A stretch of 48,095 nucleotides of DNA, taken from the NCBI GenBank assembly GCA_910586775.1, contig CAJUJN010000030.1, positions 1 through 48,095 of the forward strand, in the 5' to 3' direction. Position numbers and translations under genes: made by a program. Positions 40,431-48,095 of the stretch are shown piece by piece. The notes under the pieces were generated by a model. The model worked only from the letters and a program-made list of their open reading frames with translations, made no database searches and was not told the DNA's origin. The DNA comes from an uncultured Acetatifactor sp. (GTDB lineage: Bacteria > Bacillota > Clostridia > Lachnospirales > Lachnospiraceae). How positions within the stretch are numbered: position 1 is the stretch's first letter; each line of letters starts with the position of its first letter.

Positions 40431-43361
40431 TCACATCCCAAGCCGTTCCAGCGCGGCCTGCGCGTTTGCGTTGCCCTGAACGGAGGCAGCGTTGTACAGA
40501 GCGGCAGCCATGTCCAGGTCGCATTCTACTCCGGTGCCGTTCTCGTAGCAGACGCCCAGATTATACTGCGCGCGGACATATCCCTGCTTTGCCGCCCTGG
40601 CATACCACATGGCTGCCTGTTCGTAGTCCTGCTCCACGCCATTTCCGAAATACAGGCACTGCCCCAGATTGTACTGGGAACCGGCGTCGCCCTGCCGGGC
40701 CGCCTTTTCCCACCATACGGCAGCCTGTCTCATATCCTTCTCCACCCCTCTGCCCATACAGTAGCAGTTGCCCAGATTGACCTGTGCGCTGCTGTCTCCC
40801 TGGACTGCGGCTTTCGTGTACCATGCAATGGCCTGGACCCAATCCTGTTCTACACCCACACCCTTTGCGAAGCATACCCCCAGATTGTATTGCGCCGTGG
40901 AATTTCCCTGCTCTGCCGCCCGGGTATACCAGCTGACGGCTGTCTCTTCGTCCTGCTCCACTCCCTGCCCGTTCTCATAACATATGCCCAGGCTGGCCTG
41001 TGCGGGGACGTTTCCCTGTTCTGCCGCTTTCGTGAACCACCGGACGGCCTGTGCCTGATCCTGTCTCACGCCCACACCGCTGTAGCAGCATTGCCCGAAC
41101 TCCAGCTGCGCCTCCACATGCCCCTGCTTTGCCGCTTTCTCATACCATTTCGCCGCCCATGTATCGTCCTGTTTCACGCCTGTTCCGTTGGCGCAGCGCA
41201 CACCCATCTCATATTGCGCGTCCTCGTCCCCCTGTTCCGCCGCCTTTCTGTACCACGCGGCAGCCTGCTTCTCATCCCGCTTCACACCTTCGCCGTCCTC
41301 GTAGCACAAAGCCAGATTGTACTGCGCATTGGAATTACCCTGTTCGGCGGCTTTGCGGTACCAGTATGCTGCCTTGCCGTAATCCTGCTCAACACCCTCG
41401 CCCTCCTTATAGCAGGCGCCAAGATTATTCTGTGCCCCTGCGTGGCCGTTTTCGGCAGCTTTCGTATACCAGTATACCGCCTGCCGCCCGTCCTGTTCCA
41501 CCCCTTTGCCGCGCTTGTAACAGATGCCCAGATTATGCTGTGCTGCGGCATCGTCTTCCTCAGCTGCTTTCAGATACCAACTGACTGCCTTACCGTAATC
41601 CTGTTCCACACCCCGTCCCAGGTCATAGCAGTATCCAACCTGCTGTATCGCCTGGGGATGCCCCTGTCCGGCCGCCTGGGAGTACCAGTAAAACGCCTTT
41701 TCATCATCGTTTTCCACGCCCGTTGCAAAGAAATAGCAGTTGCCCAGGTTACGCTGGGCATCCGGGTCGCCGCCCTCCGCGCCTTTCGTGTACCAGTAGA
41801 CGGCCTGTTCCATGTCCTGCTCCACACCCTCGCCGTAATTATAGCAGTAGCCCAGGCTGCGCTGTGCTGCGGCATTGCCGGCCTCAGCCGCCGCACGGTA
41901 ATACTCCACAGCCTTCGCCCAGTCTTTTTTCACGCCCAGGCCATGTTTGTAATTGTCTCCCAGTTTGTCCAATGCGGCAGCCGATGCAGCTTTGTCGCCG
42001 CTTTCCCCTTCTGTCGTCAGCCAAAGGTTGAGCATCCCGTCCTTATAGTATTCCCGTACCCTGCGGCCTGCCATCCTGCTGCCGCTCTCCGACGCCTCCA
42101 GATACCATTCTGAGGCTTTCATCAGATTCCGCTCCACGCCCCGTCCCGTCTCATAGCACTGGGCAAGGCGGTACTGTGCCTTGGTATATCCCTGGGCGGC
42201 GGCTTTGGCAAACCAGGAAGCGGCATCCCCGAAGTTCAAATCTGCGCCCTGTCCTGTCTCGCAACGCAGGGCAAGCTCATACTGCGCGAATGCGTCGCCG
42301 CCCTCCGCCGCCTTACGGTACCAGCGGACAGCCTCCCTGTCGTCCCGGGGAACGCCCTCTCCCTGCTCGTAGCAGATGGCAAGGCTTCGCTGGGAAGGCG
42401 CAAATCCCTGCATGGCAGCCTGGGTAAACCAGTAAACCGCCTGTTCCATATCCTCCGGAACGCCCATGCCGTTATAATAGCATCCGGCAAGCTGTGCCTG
42501 TGCCCCAACGTTCCCCGACGCGGCGGCCTCCTGCAGAATCTGTATTATTTTCTCCTCGTCCCAGTCTTCATCGGACCCATCATCGTCATCATTCCAGTCT
42601 TCATCGGACTCATCATCGTCATCGTCCCAGTCTTCATCAGACTCATCATCGTCATCGTCCCAGTCTTCATCAGACTCGTCATCGTCATCGTCCCAGTCTT
42701 CGTCGGACTCATCGTCTTCATCGGATTCGTCGCCATCATCCCAATCTTCGTCGGACTCATCGTCTTCATCCCTGTCTTCATCAGAGTCCTCGTCTTCGTC
42801 GTCATCTTCGTCCCAGCCCTCGTCATCATACTCCGCCTCGTCCCAGTCCTGTTCTTCCTGCTCGACGGATCTGGCAAGCCAGAATGTGGCCAGCCCGTCA
42901 TCCTTCTCCGTTCCTGTACCGGTGGCATAGCAGCGTCCAAGCGCATGCATCGCATCCGCCATATCCTGCTCGGCAGCTTTCGAGTACCACATGACTGCCG
43001 CCTCAGCATCCTGCGCCATGCCCCGCCCGGTCTCGCAGCACAGGCCAAGCTCATATTGTGCGTCCGCATCGTCCTGCTCCGCAGCTCTGCCGTACCAACG
43101 GACCGCCATGGCCTCATCCTGTTCCAGGCCGTAACCTTCCTTGTAGAAGTTGCCCAGACTGCATTGGGCATGGGCATTGCCCTGTTCTGCCGCCTTTCCG
43201 TACCATGCGGCTGCCTGCGCCGCATCCTCTTCCACACCCAGTCCTGACATATAGCAGAACCCCAGCTCATACTGTGCATCCGCATCGCCGGATTCCGCCG
43301 CCGCGCGAAGCTCGCCTATATTAAACTTATGGTTTAAATTATCCCATTTTGTATATTCCAT
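40431..43361 (-). CDS. Large Sel1-repeat protein with acidic central tract
   Basis: 976 aa, no signal peptide or membrane segment. I count about 22-23 Sel1-like repeats of 36 residues (AxxWYxKAAEQGxxxAQYNLGxCYxxGxGVxxD), four before and the rest after a pure Asp/Glu/Ser/Trp tract at 169-270 built from 11-residue units like WDDDDDESDED. Sel1 repeats form helical solenoids for protein binding, so this is a scaffold or adaptor; no catalytic domain is present. The very high similarity among repeats points to recent expansion. It is followed by a strong terminator; the ankyrin-repeat gene lies 163 bases upstream on the same strand. Confidence 0.93.
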   Translation of the reverse strand: MEYTKWDNLNHKFNIGELRAAAESGDADAQYELGFCYMSGLGVEEDAAQAAAWYGKAAEQGNAHAQCSLGNFYKEGYGLEQDEAMAVRWYGRAAEQDDADAQYELGLCCETGRGMAQDAEAAVMWYSKAAEQDMADAMHALGRCYATGTGTEKDDGLATFWLARSVEQEEQDWDEAEYDDEGWDEDDDEDEDSDEDRDEDDESDEDWDDGDESDEDDESDEDWDDDDDESDEDWDDDDDESDEDWDDDDDESDEDWNDDDDGSDEDWDEEKIIQILQEAAASGNVGAQAQLAGCYYNGMGVPEDMEQAVYWFTQAAMQGFAPSQRSLAICYEQGEGVPRDDREAVRWYRKAAEGGDAFAQYELALRCETGQGADLNFGDAASWFAKAAAQGYTKAQYRLAQCYETGRGVERNLMKASEWYLEASESGSRMAGRRVREYYKDGMLNLWLTTEGESGDKAASAAALDKLGDNYKHGLGVKKDWAKAVEYYRAAAEAGNAAAQRSLGYCYNYGEGVEQDMEQAVYWYTKGAEGGDPDAQRNLGNCYFFATGVENDDEKAFYWYSQAAGQGHPQAIQQVGYCYDLGRGVEQDYGKAVSWYLKAAEEDDAAAQHNLGICYKRGKGVEQDGRQAVYWYTKAAENGHAGAQNNLGACYKEGEGVEQDYGKAAYWYRKAAEQGNSNAQYNLALCYEDGEGVKRDEKQAAAWYRKAAEQGDEDAQYEMGVRCANGTGVKQDDTWAAKWYEKAAKQGHVEAQLEFGQCCYSGVGVRQDQAQAVRWFTKAAEQGNVPAQASLGICYENGQGVEQDEETAVSWYTRAAEQGNSTAQYNLGVCFAKGVGVEQDWVQAIAWYTKAAVQGDSSAQVNLGNCYCMGRGVEKDMRQAAVWWEKAARQGDAGSQYNLGQCLYFGNGVEQDYEQAAMWYARAAKQGYVRAQYNLGVCYENGTGVECDLDMAAALYNAASVQGNANAQAALERLGM
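42590..42740. repeat. 33-bp minisatellite in the Sel1 gene
   Basis: Plus-strand units similar to CCAGTCTTCATCAGACTC plus CATCATCGTCATCGT are repeated about four times with few changes, giving the 11-residue WDDDDDESDED units. In-frame length change by slippage is expected. Confidence 0.8.
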
Positions 43362-43524
43362 AGTCTTTTCTCCTCATATCCGGTACCGTCTCCGCTCCGA
43401 GGCCTTTTCCGTCCCGAAACCTTTTCACCGGACTCTTCCAGTCCATAAAGCCTTTTCATTCCGTAAGCTCAGTACCAACAGCTACGCTGAACAAATTCAT
43501 TTTCCATTTTCTGCACATGCCTCA

Positions 43525-45759
43525 TCAGCCCTTCACCCCCGCCGCGATTAACAGTTCCACAATCTGCGGCATTTCCGCCTCAATCGCATAAGACATTGCG
43601 CTGCCCTGTTCATTGTCCACGGCATTCACATCAGCGCCTTCCCGAATCAGCATTTCCGCAAATTCGCTTTTTTCCTCCGCAATGGCATACATCAGCGGCG
43701 TGTGTCCTTCTCTTGTCCTTCCGTTGATGTCCGCACCGGCATCGAGAAGTGCCTTTCCCAGAGATGCGTTCCCTTTCACGGCCGCCAGATGCAGCGCCGT
43801 AACCCCCTCTCCATTTGCTCCCTCTGCCGACGCGCCGGCCTCAAGCAGCAGCTTTACAATCACCAGATTGGAGTTCCTTGCCGCCATCATAAGAGGGGTT
43901 TCCCCGCTGTCATCGGTTTTATTTACGCTGCCTTGGCCTCTCTGGAGAAGGAGCCTTACTATTTCAGGCTGCCCGAAATTGCAGGCATAATGAAGCATCG
44001 TATTACCCTCGGCATCCGTATCATCCATACCCTTTCCCAACAACGGCAAAAATACCTTTACAAGCTGCTGCTGTCCGGCCGCAATGGCATAGTTAACCGC
44101 TGTCCGGCCGGTATTATCCCTGATGCTGACATCGACCTCCGGATTCTTAATAAACTGAAGTGCTGCAGCCATCTTCCCGTTCTTTGCCATAAACATCAGC
44201 GGGGTATGACCGCCTCTGGCCGTGCTGTTTACGTCCGCTCCGGCTGTTACCAGCAGATTGATGACCGGCATATTGCCCAGTGCTGCCGCATAATGCAGCG
44301 GCATAAAGTCTTTCTCATCGCAAATGTTCGCATCTGCCCCATGGTCCAGCAGCATTTTTACGATGTCAGGCGCATTATTCCGGCAGGCGTAGAGCAAAGG
44401 CGTGCTGCCTGCTTCATCCCGCCCGTTTATGTCTGCACAGCCGCTTTTCAGAATCACCTGCACAGCCCCCTTCTGGTTATTTTTGCAGGCCTGCACCAGG
44501 GTATCGTCAGACTTCATCAATTCCAGAGCCCGGGAATATCCTCTTTTCGTCGCAATGTCCTCCGCAGTCCTTCCTTCGTTATTCCGGAGCTCATAGTCCG
44601 CACCTGCCTTTAAAAGCCAGAGCACTGTTTCCTCTTTTGCTCTCATACAGGCATACATCAGGGGCGTATTGCCCTCATTATCCTGTACATCGATATCCGC
44701 GCCGGCCTTCACCAACGCCCTCGCGGCCTCCTCTGCTGCCACCACAGCCTGGTGCAGCGGGCGCTTGCCGTCATTTCCTATGGCATTTACGTCCGCTCCT
44801 TTCCTTATCAGCTCCAATGTAATCGAAAGATTCTTCCGAGGTGAAATCCCTTCCCTGTGTCCGGTATACCAAAATCTCATGGGAAGCAGCGACTTCATAA
44901 GCACGGTGTATCCTTCCGCGTTCGTAAGGTCCAACTGTTCCAGCAAAGAGACAATTTCCCGTTTGTGTGCAAAAACAGGATGTTCGTCCGTGACGCGGTT
45001 TCCGTAAAAATCACGGAAAAAGTCAACCGGGTAACTCACCAATGAAAAAACAGGCGGATTTCCTTCCGCATCATAAACGGTTTCATCGGCTCCTGCCGCC
45101 AGCAGCATACGGACCATCTCCACATTACCGAATCGGATGGCAAGCGCAAGCGGAGATACGCCATCCGTTTCTACCTCCAGCTCTTTGTCCGAGGCAGCCG
45201 CACAGCCTGTGGCGTTTACCTCGAACCCCTGATCGATCAGCATTCCGGCAAGCCTGTTGTATCCTCTCATTGCCGCATACATCAAAGGCGTTGCACCGTA
45301 TTGGTCCGCCCGTTCAAACTGTGTCAGATCATAACGCCCGGCCACATAAACAGCCGCTGCTTCGTCCCGTCCTGCCAAAAGAGAAAGTATGTTGCCGCCG
45401 TCCAGCGTTTCGGCGCAGACATCTGCCCCCAGCCCGACCAGCTGTTTTATCACTTCCAGCTCCAACGCGCCATTCTCCAATACATCCTCCACATATTTCA
45501 GCAGCAGGCAGTTATTTCCCGCCAGTTTATAGTTGATGTCAAAACCGTTGGCAATCAGAAACTCCACAAATTTTATATTGCATACGTCTAACTTCAGCGC
45601 CCGTATCATGATATCAATCATATCACTCATGTCGCTGTCATCCCCAAAGCTGACCTGCCCTATATTTTCTTTCATATAGGAAAGCGCACCATAGCAGTCT
45701 TCCGGGCTTTCTCCGGGACTGAAGCAGGCTTCCAGCTTATTCTTCATTTCTCTGGTCAT
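43525..45759 (-). CDS. Large ankyrin-repeat protein
   Basis: 744 aa, no signal peptide or membrane helix. Some 16-18 ankyrin repeats of about 33 residues fill most of the protein (NEGNTPLMYACMRAKEETVLWLLKAGADY is typical), with a less regular stretch at about 255-310. The N-terminal 50 residues (MTREMKNKLEACFSPGESPEDCYGALSYMKENIGQ) form a separate helical cap. Ankyrin solenoids bind proteins; there is no enzymatic part. Cytoplasmic ankyrin proteins of this size are less usual in free-living Firmicutes than in host-associated bacteria. With the Sel1 protein after it, the pair may form one scaffold system, but this is only inferred from neighbourhood. Confidence 0.92.
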   Translation of the reverse strand: MTREMKNKLEACFSPGESPEDCYGALSYMKENIGQVSFGDDSDMSDMIDIMIRALKLDVCNIKFVEFLIANGFDINYKLAGNNCLLLKYVEDVLENGALELEVIKQLVGLGADVCAETLDGGNILSLLAGRDEAAAVYVAGRYDLTQFERADQYGATPLMYAAMRGYNRLAGMLIDQGFEVNATGCAAASDKELEVETDGVSPLALAIRFGNVEMVRMLLAAGADETVYDAEGNPPVFSLVSYPVDFFRDFYGNRVTDEHPVFAHKREIVSLLEQLDLTNAEGYTVLMKSLLPMRFWYTGHREGISPRKNLSITLELIRKGADVNAIGNDGKRPLHQAVVAAEEAARALVKAGADIDVQDNEGNTPLMYACMRAKEETVLWLLKAGADYELRNNEGRTAEDIATKRGYSRALELMKSDDTLVQACKNNQKGAVQVILKSGCADINGRDEAGSTPLLYACRNNAPDIVKMLLDHGADANICDEKDFMPLHYAAALGNMPVINLLVTAGADVNSTARGGHTPLMFMAKNGKMAAALQFIKNPEVDVSIRDNTGRTAVNYAIAAGQQQLVKVFLPLLGKGMDDTDAEGNTMLHYACNFGQPEIVRLLLQRGQGSVNKTDDSGETPLMMAARNSNLVIVKLLLEAGASAEGANGEGVTALHLAAVKGNASLGKALLDAGADINGRTREGHTPLMYAIAEEKSEFAEMLIREGADVNAVDNEQGSAMSYAIEAEMPQIVELLIAAGVKG

Positions 45760-45883
45760 GGCTGCAATTCCTTTTCAAAATATTTCTTTTTATTTTACCA
45801 CCTGAGCATATACAAAGCAAGACCTCCGCAGAGCATCCGGTCGGCGTAAATATACCCGTAATATGCCACATTCCTTTTTAAAG

Positions 45884-47479
45884 TTATCCGTACATAAGAT
45901 TTCTTTCAATGAGGCAGCTGTGAGCCTTCTTCTTTGCGTCGTAACTGATGCCTGCCATGACCACCTCGCCGCCGAATCCCTCCAATACTGCCGGATAATT
46001 TCTTTCTTTGATTTGCCGGATAGCTCCCTCAGATGACTTATTCCATTTCAGCTCCACCACCAGTGCCGGGAGCATGGAATTCCGTTTTGGCAGGTACACC
46101 ACATCTGCAATCCCCTTTCCGGATGGAAGCTCCTCCACCTTCAGATACTGGTCTATCGCAGCGATATAGGCAAACTTAATGACATATCTCAACGCCTGTT
46201 CGTTGTTGTAGAACGTAGGGGCATATTGTGTGTCACGTATCTCTTCTATGGCTTTCGCCACTGCCTCTCTCTCGCCCGCAATCGTATCCTCCAGGAGCTT
46301 CCGGGAACGGCTGATCAGTTCCATCCATTTCCTGTTTGCATTCGTACCGTTCAATATTTTCCGAAATTCTCCCCTCACCTCTTCGTTGGGGATGCGCACC
46401 GTGCCGTCTTCCTCATTCCACGTCAGGTACCCCAGATGTATCAGCAGCGTCAGCACATCGTTGCGGCTCCTGAACGTTTCAAAATCATTCTCAAAGCTTT
46501 CCGTGTCAACCTCTATCTCTTCCCCGGAAATCAGCCGGGAGACAATCTCCTGCAGCCCTTCGAAATCCATGTTGGTGTACGTCATCAGCGAACCCGCCGC
46601 CGATGTCTTCTGCCAGTAGGAACGGCACTTCTGATTCCGCATGACGCACATCGCGGAATAAGGATTATAAATGGCTCCATGCCCGGGAAAATCATAGCCG
46701 TCATACCATTGCCTGACTTCTTCAAAATCCATCCCATGTCTTCCGCACAATAGCTTGACTTCACTTTCCGTAAAACCGGAGTATTCCACAAACTGGCCAG
46801 GGTTCAGAATGGTATATTCTTTGAAATCCGAGATGGCCGACTGGGAACCATCCTTTTTGACGGGCAGGATTCCCGTCATATAGGCCGCCGCCACCACATT
46901 GGGCGTAAAATTATTATTCTTGAACCATCCCCGGAGCAAATTCAAATATGCCGACTGAATCTCCCTATCCCCCTTCGCCTCCCGGATCAGGGCATCCCAC
47001 TCGTCGATGATGAATACAAATTCTCTGCCTGTTTCTTCCACACAGCGTGACAAATTCTCCATGAGGCTTTCCCCCGCAGGCAACTCCGGGAACATGTCCT
47101 TCAGCTCTTTATGGACAGCTTCCACGATTCTTTCGGGTACATCCGCCAACGGTTTCCTCTGCCTCTTTGCCTCGGAAATAAAACCGGTAATATCAAGATT
47201 GATTACATGATACTGGTTCAGATGTGTCAGATACCCCGGAGTCCGTGCAACCTCCCTGTCGTCAAAAAGCCCACGGGAATCGCAGGAACAATCGTAGTAT
47301 GCGCAAAGCATCTTCGTCGCGTAAGATTTGCCAAAGCGCCTTGGCCTGCTGATACACAGAAGCATCTCAGATGTCCCTATGGTCTTATTGATCAATGCAA
47401 TCATGCCGGTTTTATCCACATATTCTGACTGTAAGATTTTCTGGAATCCCTTATTTCCCGGATTCAAATATGTTCCCAT
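45884..47479 (-). CDS. AAA-ATPase/PD-(D/E)XK nuclease-like protein
   Basis: 531 aa from ATG 47479 (GGAGG eight bases before it). The N-terminal part is the AAA-ATPase-like domain of PF09820: VDKTGMIALI, the P-loop RPRRFGKS (45-52) and FVFIIDEWDAL (Walker B). The C-terminal part matches the linked PD-(D/E)XK domain (PF08011): GIADVVYLPKRNSMLPALVVELKW, with D, E and K spaced as in the nuclease core. This two-domain family occurs in many copies in gut Clostridia and Bacteroidetes; a mobile or defence role is suspected but not settled. Confidence 0.92.
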   Translation of the reverse strand: MGTYLNPGNKGFQKILQSEYVDKTGMIALINKTIGTSEMLLCISRPRRFGKSYATKMLCAYYDCSCDSRGLFDDREVARTPGYLTHLNQYHVINLDITGFISEAKRQRKPLADVPERIVEAVHKELKDMFPELPAGESLMENLSRCVEETGREFVFIIDEWDALIREAKGDREIQSAYLNLLRGWFKNNNFTPNVVAAAYMTGILPVKKDGSQSAISDFKEYTILNPGQFVEYSGFTESEVKLLCGRHGMDFEEVRQWYDGYDFPGHGAIYNPYSAMCVMRNQKCRSYWQKTSAAGSLMTYTNMDFEGLQEIVSRLISGEEIEVDTESFENDFETFRSRNDVLTLLIHLGYLTWNEEDGTVRIPNEEVRGEFRKILNGTNANRKWMELISRSRKLLEDTIAGEREAVAKAIEEIRDTQYAPTFYNNEQALRYVIKFAYIAAIDQYLKVEELPSGKGIADVVYLPKRNSMLPALVVELKWNKSSEGAIRQIKERNYPAVLEGFGGEVVMAGISYDAKKKAHSCLIERNLMYG

Positions 47480-47532
47480 TGAAGCCACCTCCATCCTATA
47501 AGCGAAAGTACATCCACGCTCTTTCCTCCAGT

Positions 47533-47817
47533 TTATGTCCCGGCAGATGAAAAGTCAATGCAATCTTTAACAATGATCTGCTCCATTTTGAAGCATCCTT
47601 GTACATCAACATCCCTGCCCGTCCTTTTATGCGCCTCAGTAGGTTCGTCCATCAGTACATCCCCACATCCCGCCGCATCTCCCGGAGTCCCTGGAGCATG
47701 GCCGCCAATATCCCCAGTCCCAGCACGGCCCAAAGCCTCAAAGGCTTCCCTGTTGTCCCGGCATGCCAGTTCCATCAGTTCATGATCTGACTTTTCCTGC
47801 AGGCTGCGCTGCTCCAC
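47533..47817 (-). CDS. Doubtful small protein, sigma-like start
   Basis: 94 aa, starting MEQRSLQEKSDHELMELACRDNREAFEAL, which resembles the first helix of ECF sigma factors. The rest is Gly/Asp-rich and does not match. In another frame from about 47730 one can read a membrane-like LGLGILAAMLQGLREMRRDVGMY, so a frameshifted small membrane protein is equally possible. Therefore it may be a gene remnant. No clear ribosome binding site. Confidence 0.3.
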   Translation of the reverse strand: MEQRSLQEKSDHELMELACRDNREAFEALGRAGTGDIGGHAPGTPGDAAGCGDVLMDEPTEAHKRTGRDVDVQGCFKMEQIIVKDCIDFSSAGT

Positions 47818-47958
47818 CTTTCGCGCCCTCCTCCCTCTTGTCTGACATCCGTTTTTCGCCCAGACTGCCTGTGCAATCGAAAGCGATTCCCTGCTTCCGC
47901 TTTATTCTATTATTCGTATCCGAAAGCAGGAAGTTACACCCCTCCCGATAAAATACAT

Positions 47959-47985
47959 AAAAGAAAAGCATCCCCCAAGAGATGC
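47959..47985 (-). terminator. Intrinsic terminator at the right edge
   Basis: Minus-strand GCATCTC-TTGG-GGGATGC (one G-U pair) followed by TTTTCTTTT. It would end a transcript entering the window from beyond 48095. Confidence 0.85.
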
Positions 47986-48024
47986 CTTCCTATACAGAAT
48001 CACTGCTTTCTTATTTACGCAGAA

Positions 48025-48095
48025 CTATACACATCTTAGCCCATTCTCTGCACCCTTCAGACACTTTCCGATCTTACGGATGGTTCCCCGTCTCA
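48025..48095 (-). CDS. Possible C-terminal end of a gene beyond the window
   Basis: An open minus-strand frame enters from the edge (RRGTIRKIGKCLKG...) and stops at 48025-48027, 40 bases before the terminator. Only about 22 basic residues are visible, so the gene cannot be named; it may also be chance. Confidence 0.3.
   Translation of the reverse strand, partial: RRGTIRKIGKCLKGAENGLRCV

Noticed and set aside
40890..42113. A 407-codon plus-strand frame opposite the Sel1 gene
   Set aside because: The antisense of regular Sel1 repeats gives long open frames by composition; no start signals.
42540..42860. 33-bp repeats as CRISPR
   Set aside because: They are in frame in the Sel1 gene, code for an acidic 11-residue unit and have no unique spacers.

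Overview
The window looks like a chromosomal segment of a gut Firmicute, most probably a Lachnospiraceae member (Clostridia). The reasons are a G+C near 50 percent, strong GGAGG-type ribosome binding sites, DUF1700 and DUF6171-type genes, LplABC-type sugar transport, sortase pili with LPSTGG signals, and the dgt-dnaG-rpoD-trmK macromolecular synthesis order. Almost every gene is on the minus strand, so transcription runs from right to left. The only clear plus-strand features are one tRNA-Arg and a broken yhhQ-type gene.

Layout from left to right. 1-475: a partial tRNA-Arg(TCT) and a tRNA-Pro(TGG), each with its own sigma-70 type promoter. 476-2204: an internally duplicated small protein and a winged-helix/BTAD regulator whose long leader carries 70-bp tandem repeats. 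2616-17720: a large surface-fibre locus. Read in transcription order it encodes a coiled-coil protein, signal peptidase I, a very large LPSTGG tip/adhesin protein, an LPSTGG major pilin, two class C sortases, a pilin-like protein, two proteins with SipW-type signal peptides, a two-in-one membrane-anchored surface protein, and a SipW-type (Ser/His) signal peptidase. 17926-19514: a terminator, gene debris, a YfcE-type phosphoesterase and XTP/dITP diphosphatase. 19775-22240: a THUMP RNA methyltransferase, an unusually short Asn/Gln-rich protein, a DUF1700 protein and a DUF6171 protein. 22429-23144: tRNA-Arg(ACG) and the yhhQ pseudogene.

23246-32062 is a carbohydrate locus. It holds an IclR regulator, two LplB/LplC-type permeases, a lipoprotein binding protein, a sialate O-acetylesterase-like enzyme, and an unusual single protein that joins a sialidase-like beta-propeller to a DapA/NanA-type aldolase. 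The parts suggest import, deacetylation and cleavage of an acetylated sugar acid, possibly sialic acid. 32059-39931 is housekeeping: proC, a TGS-type nucleoside kinase, trmK, rpoD, dnaG and dgt. 40431-47479 holds three large proteins: a Sel1-repeat protein with a 100-residue acidic tract, an ankyrin-repeat protein, and an AAA-ATPase/PD-(D/E)XK protein. The right edge has a terminator and a possible partial gene.

The most interesting observations are: (1) a roughly 110-bp palindromic element at three separate loci (four copies), always directly before the Shine-Dalgarno sequence of the next gene; (2) the composite locus that combines sortase pili with a SipW-dependent fibre module and dedicated regulatory DNA; (3) the sialidase-aldolase fusion; and (4) low-complexity insertions in otherwise ordinary enzymes. 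All calls come from reading the sequence; no database search was run.
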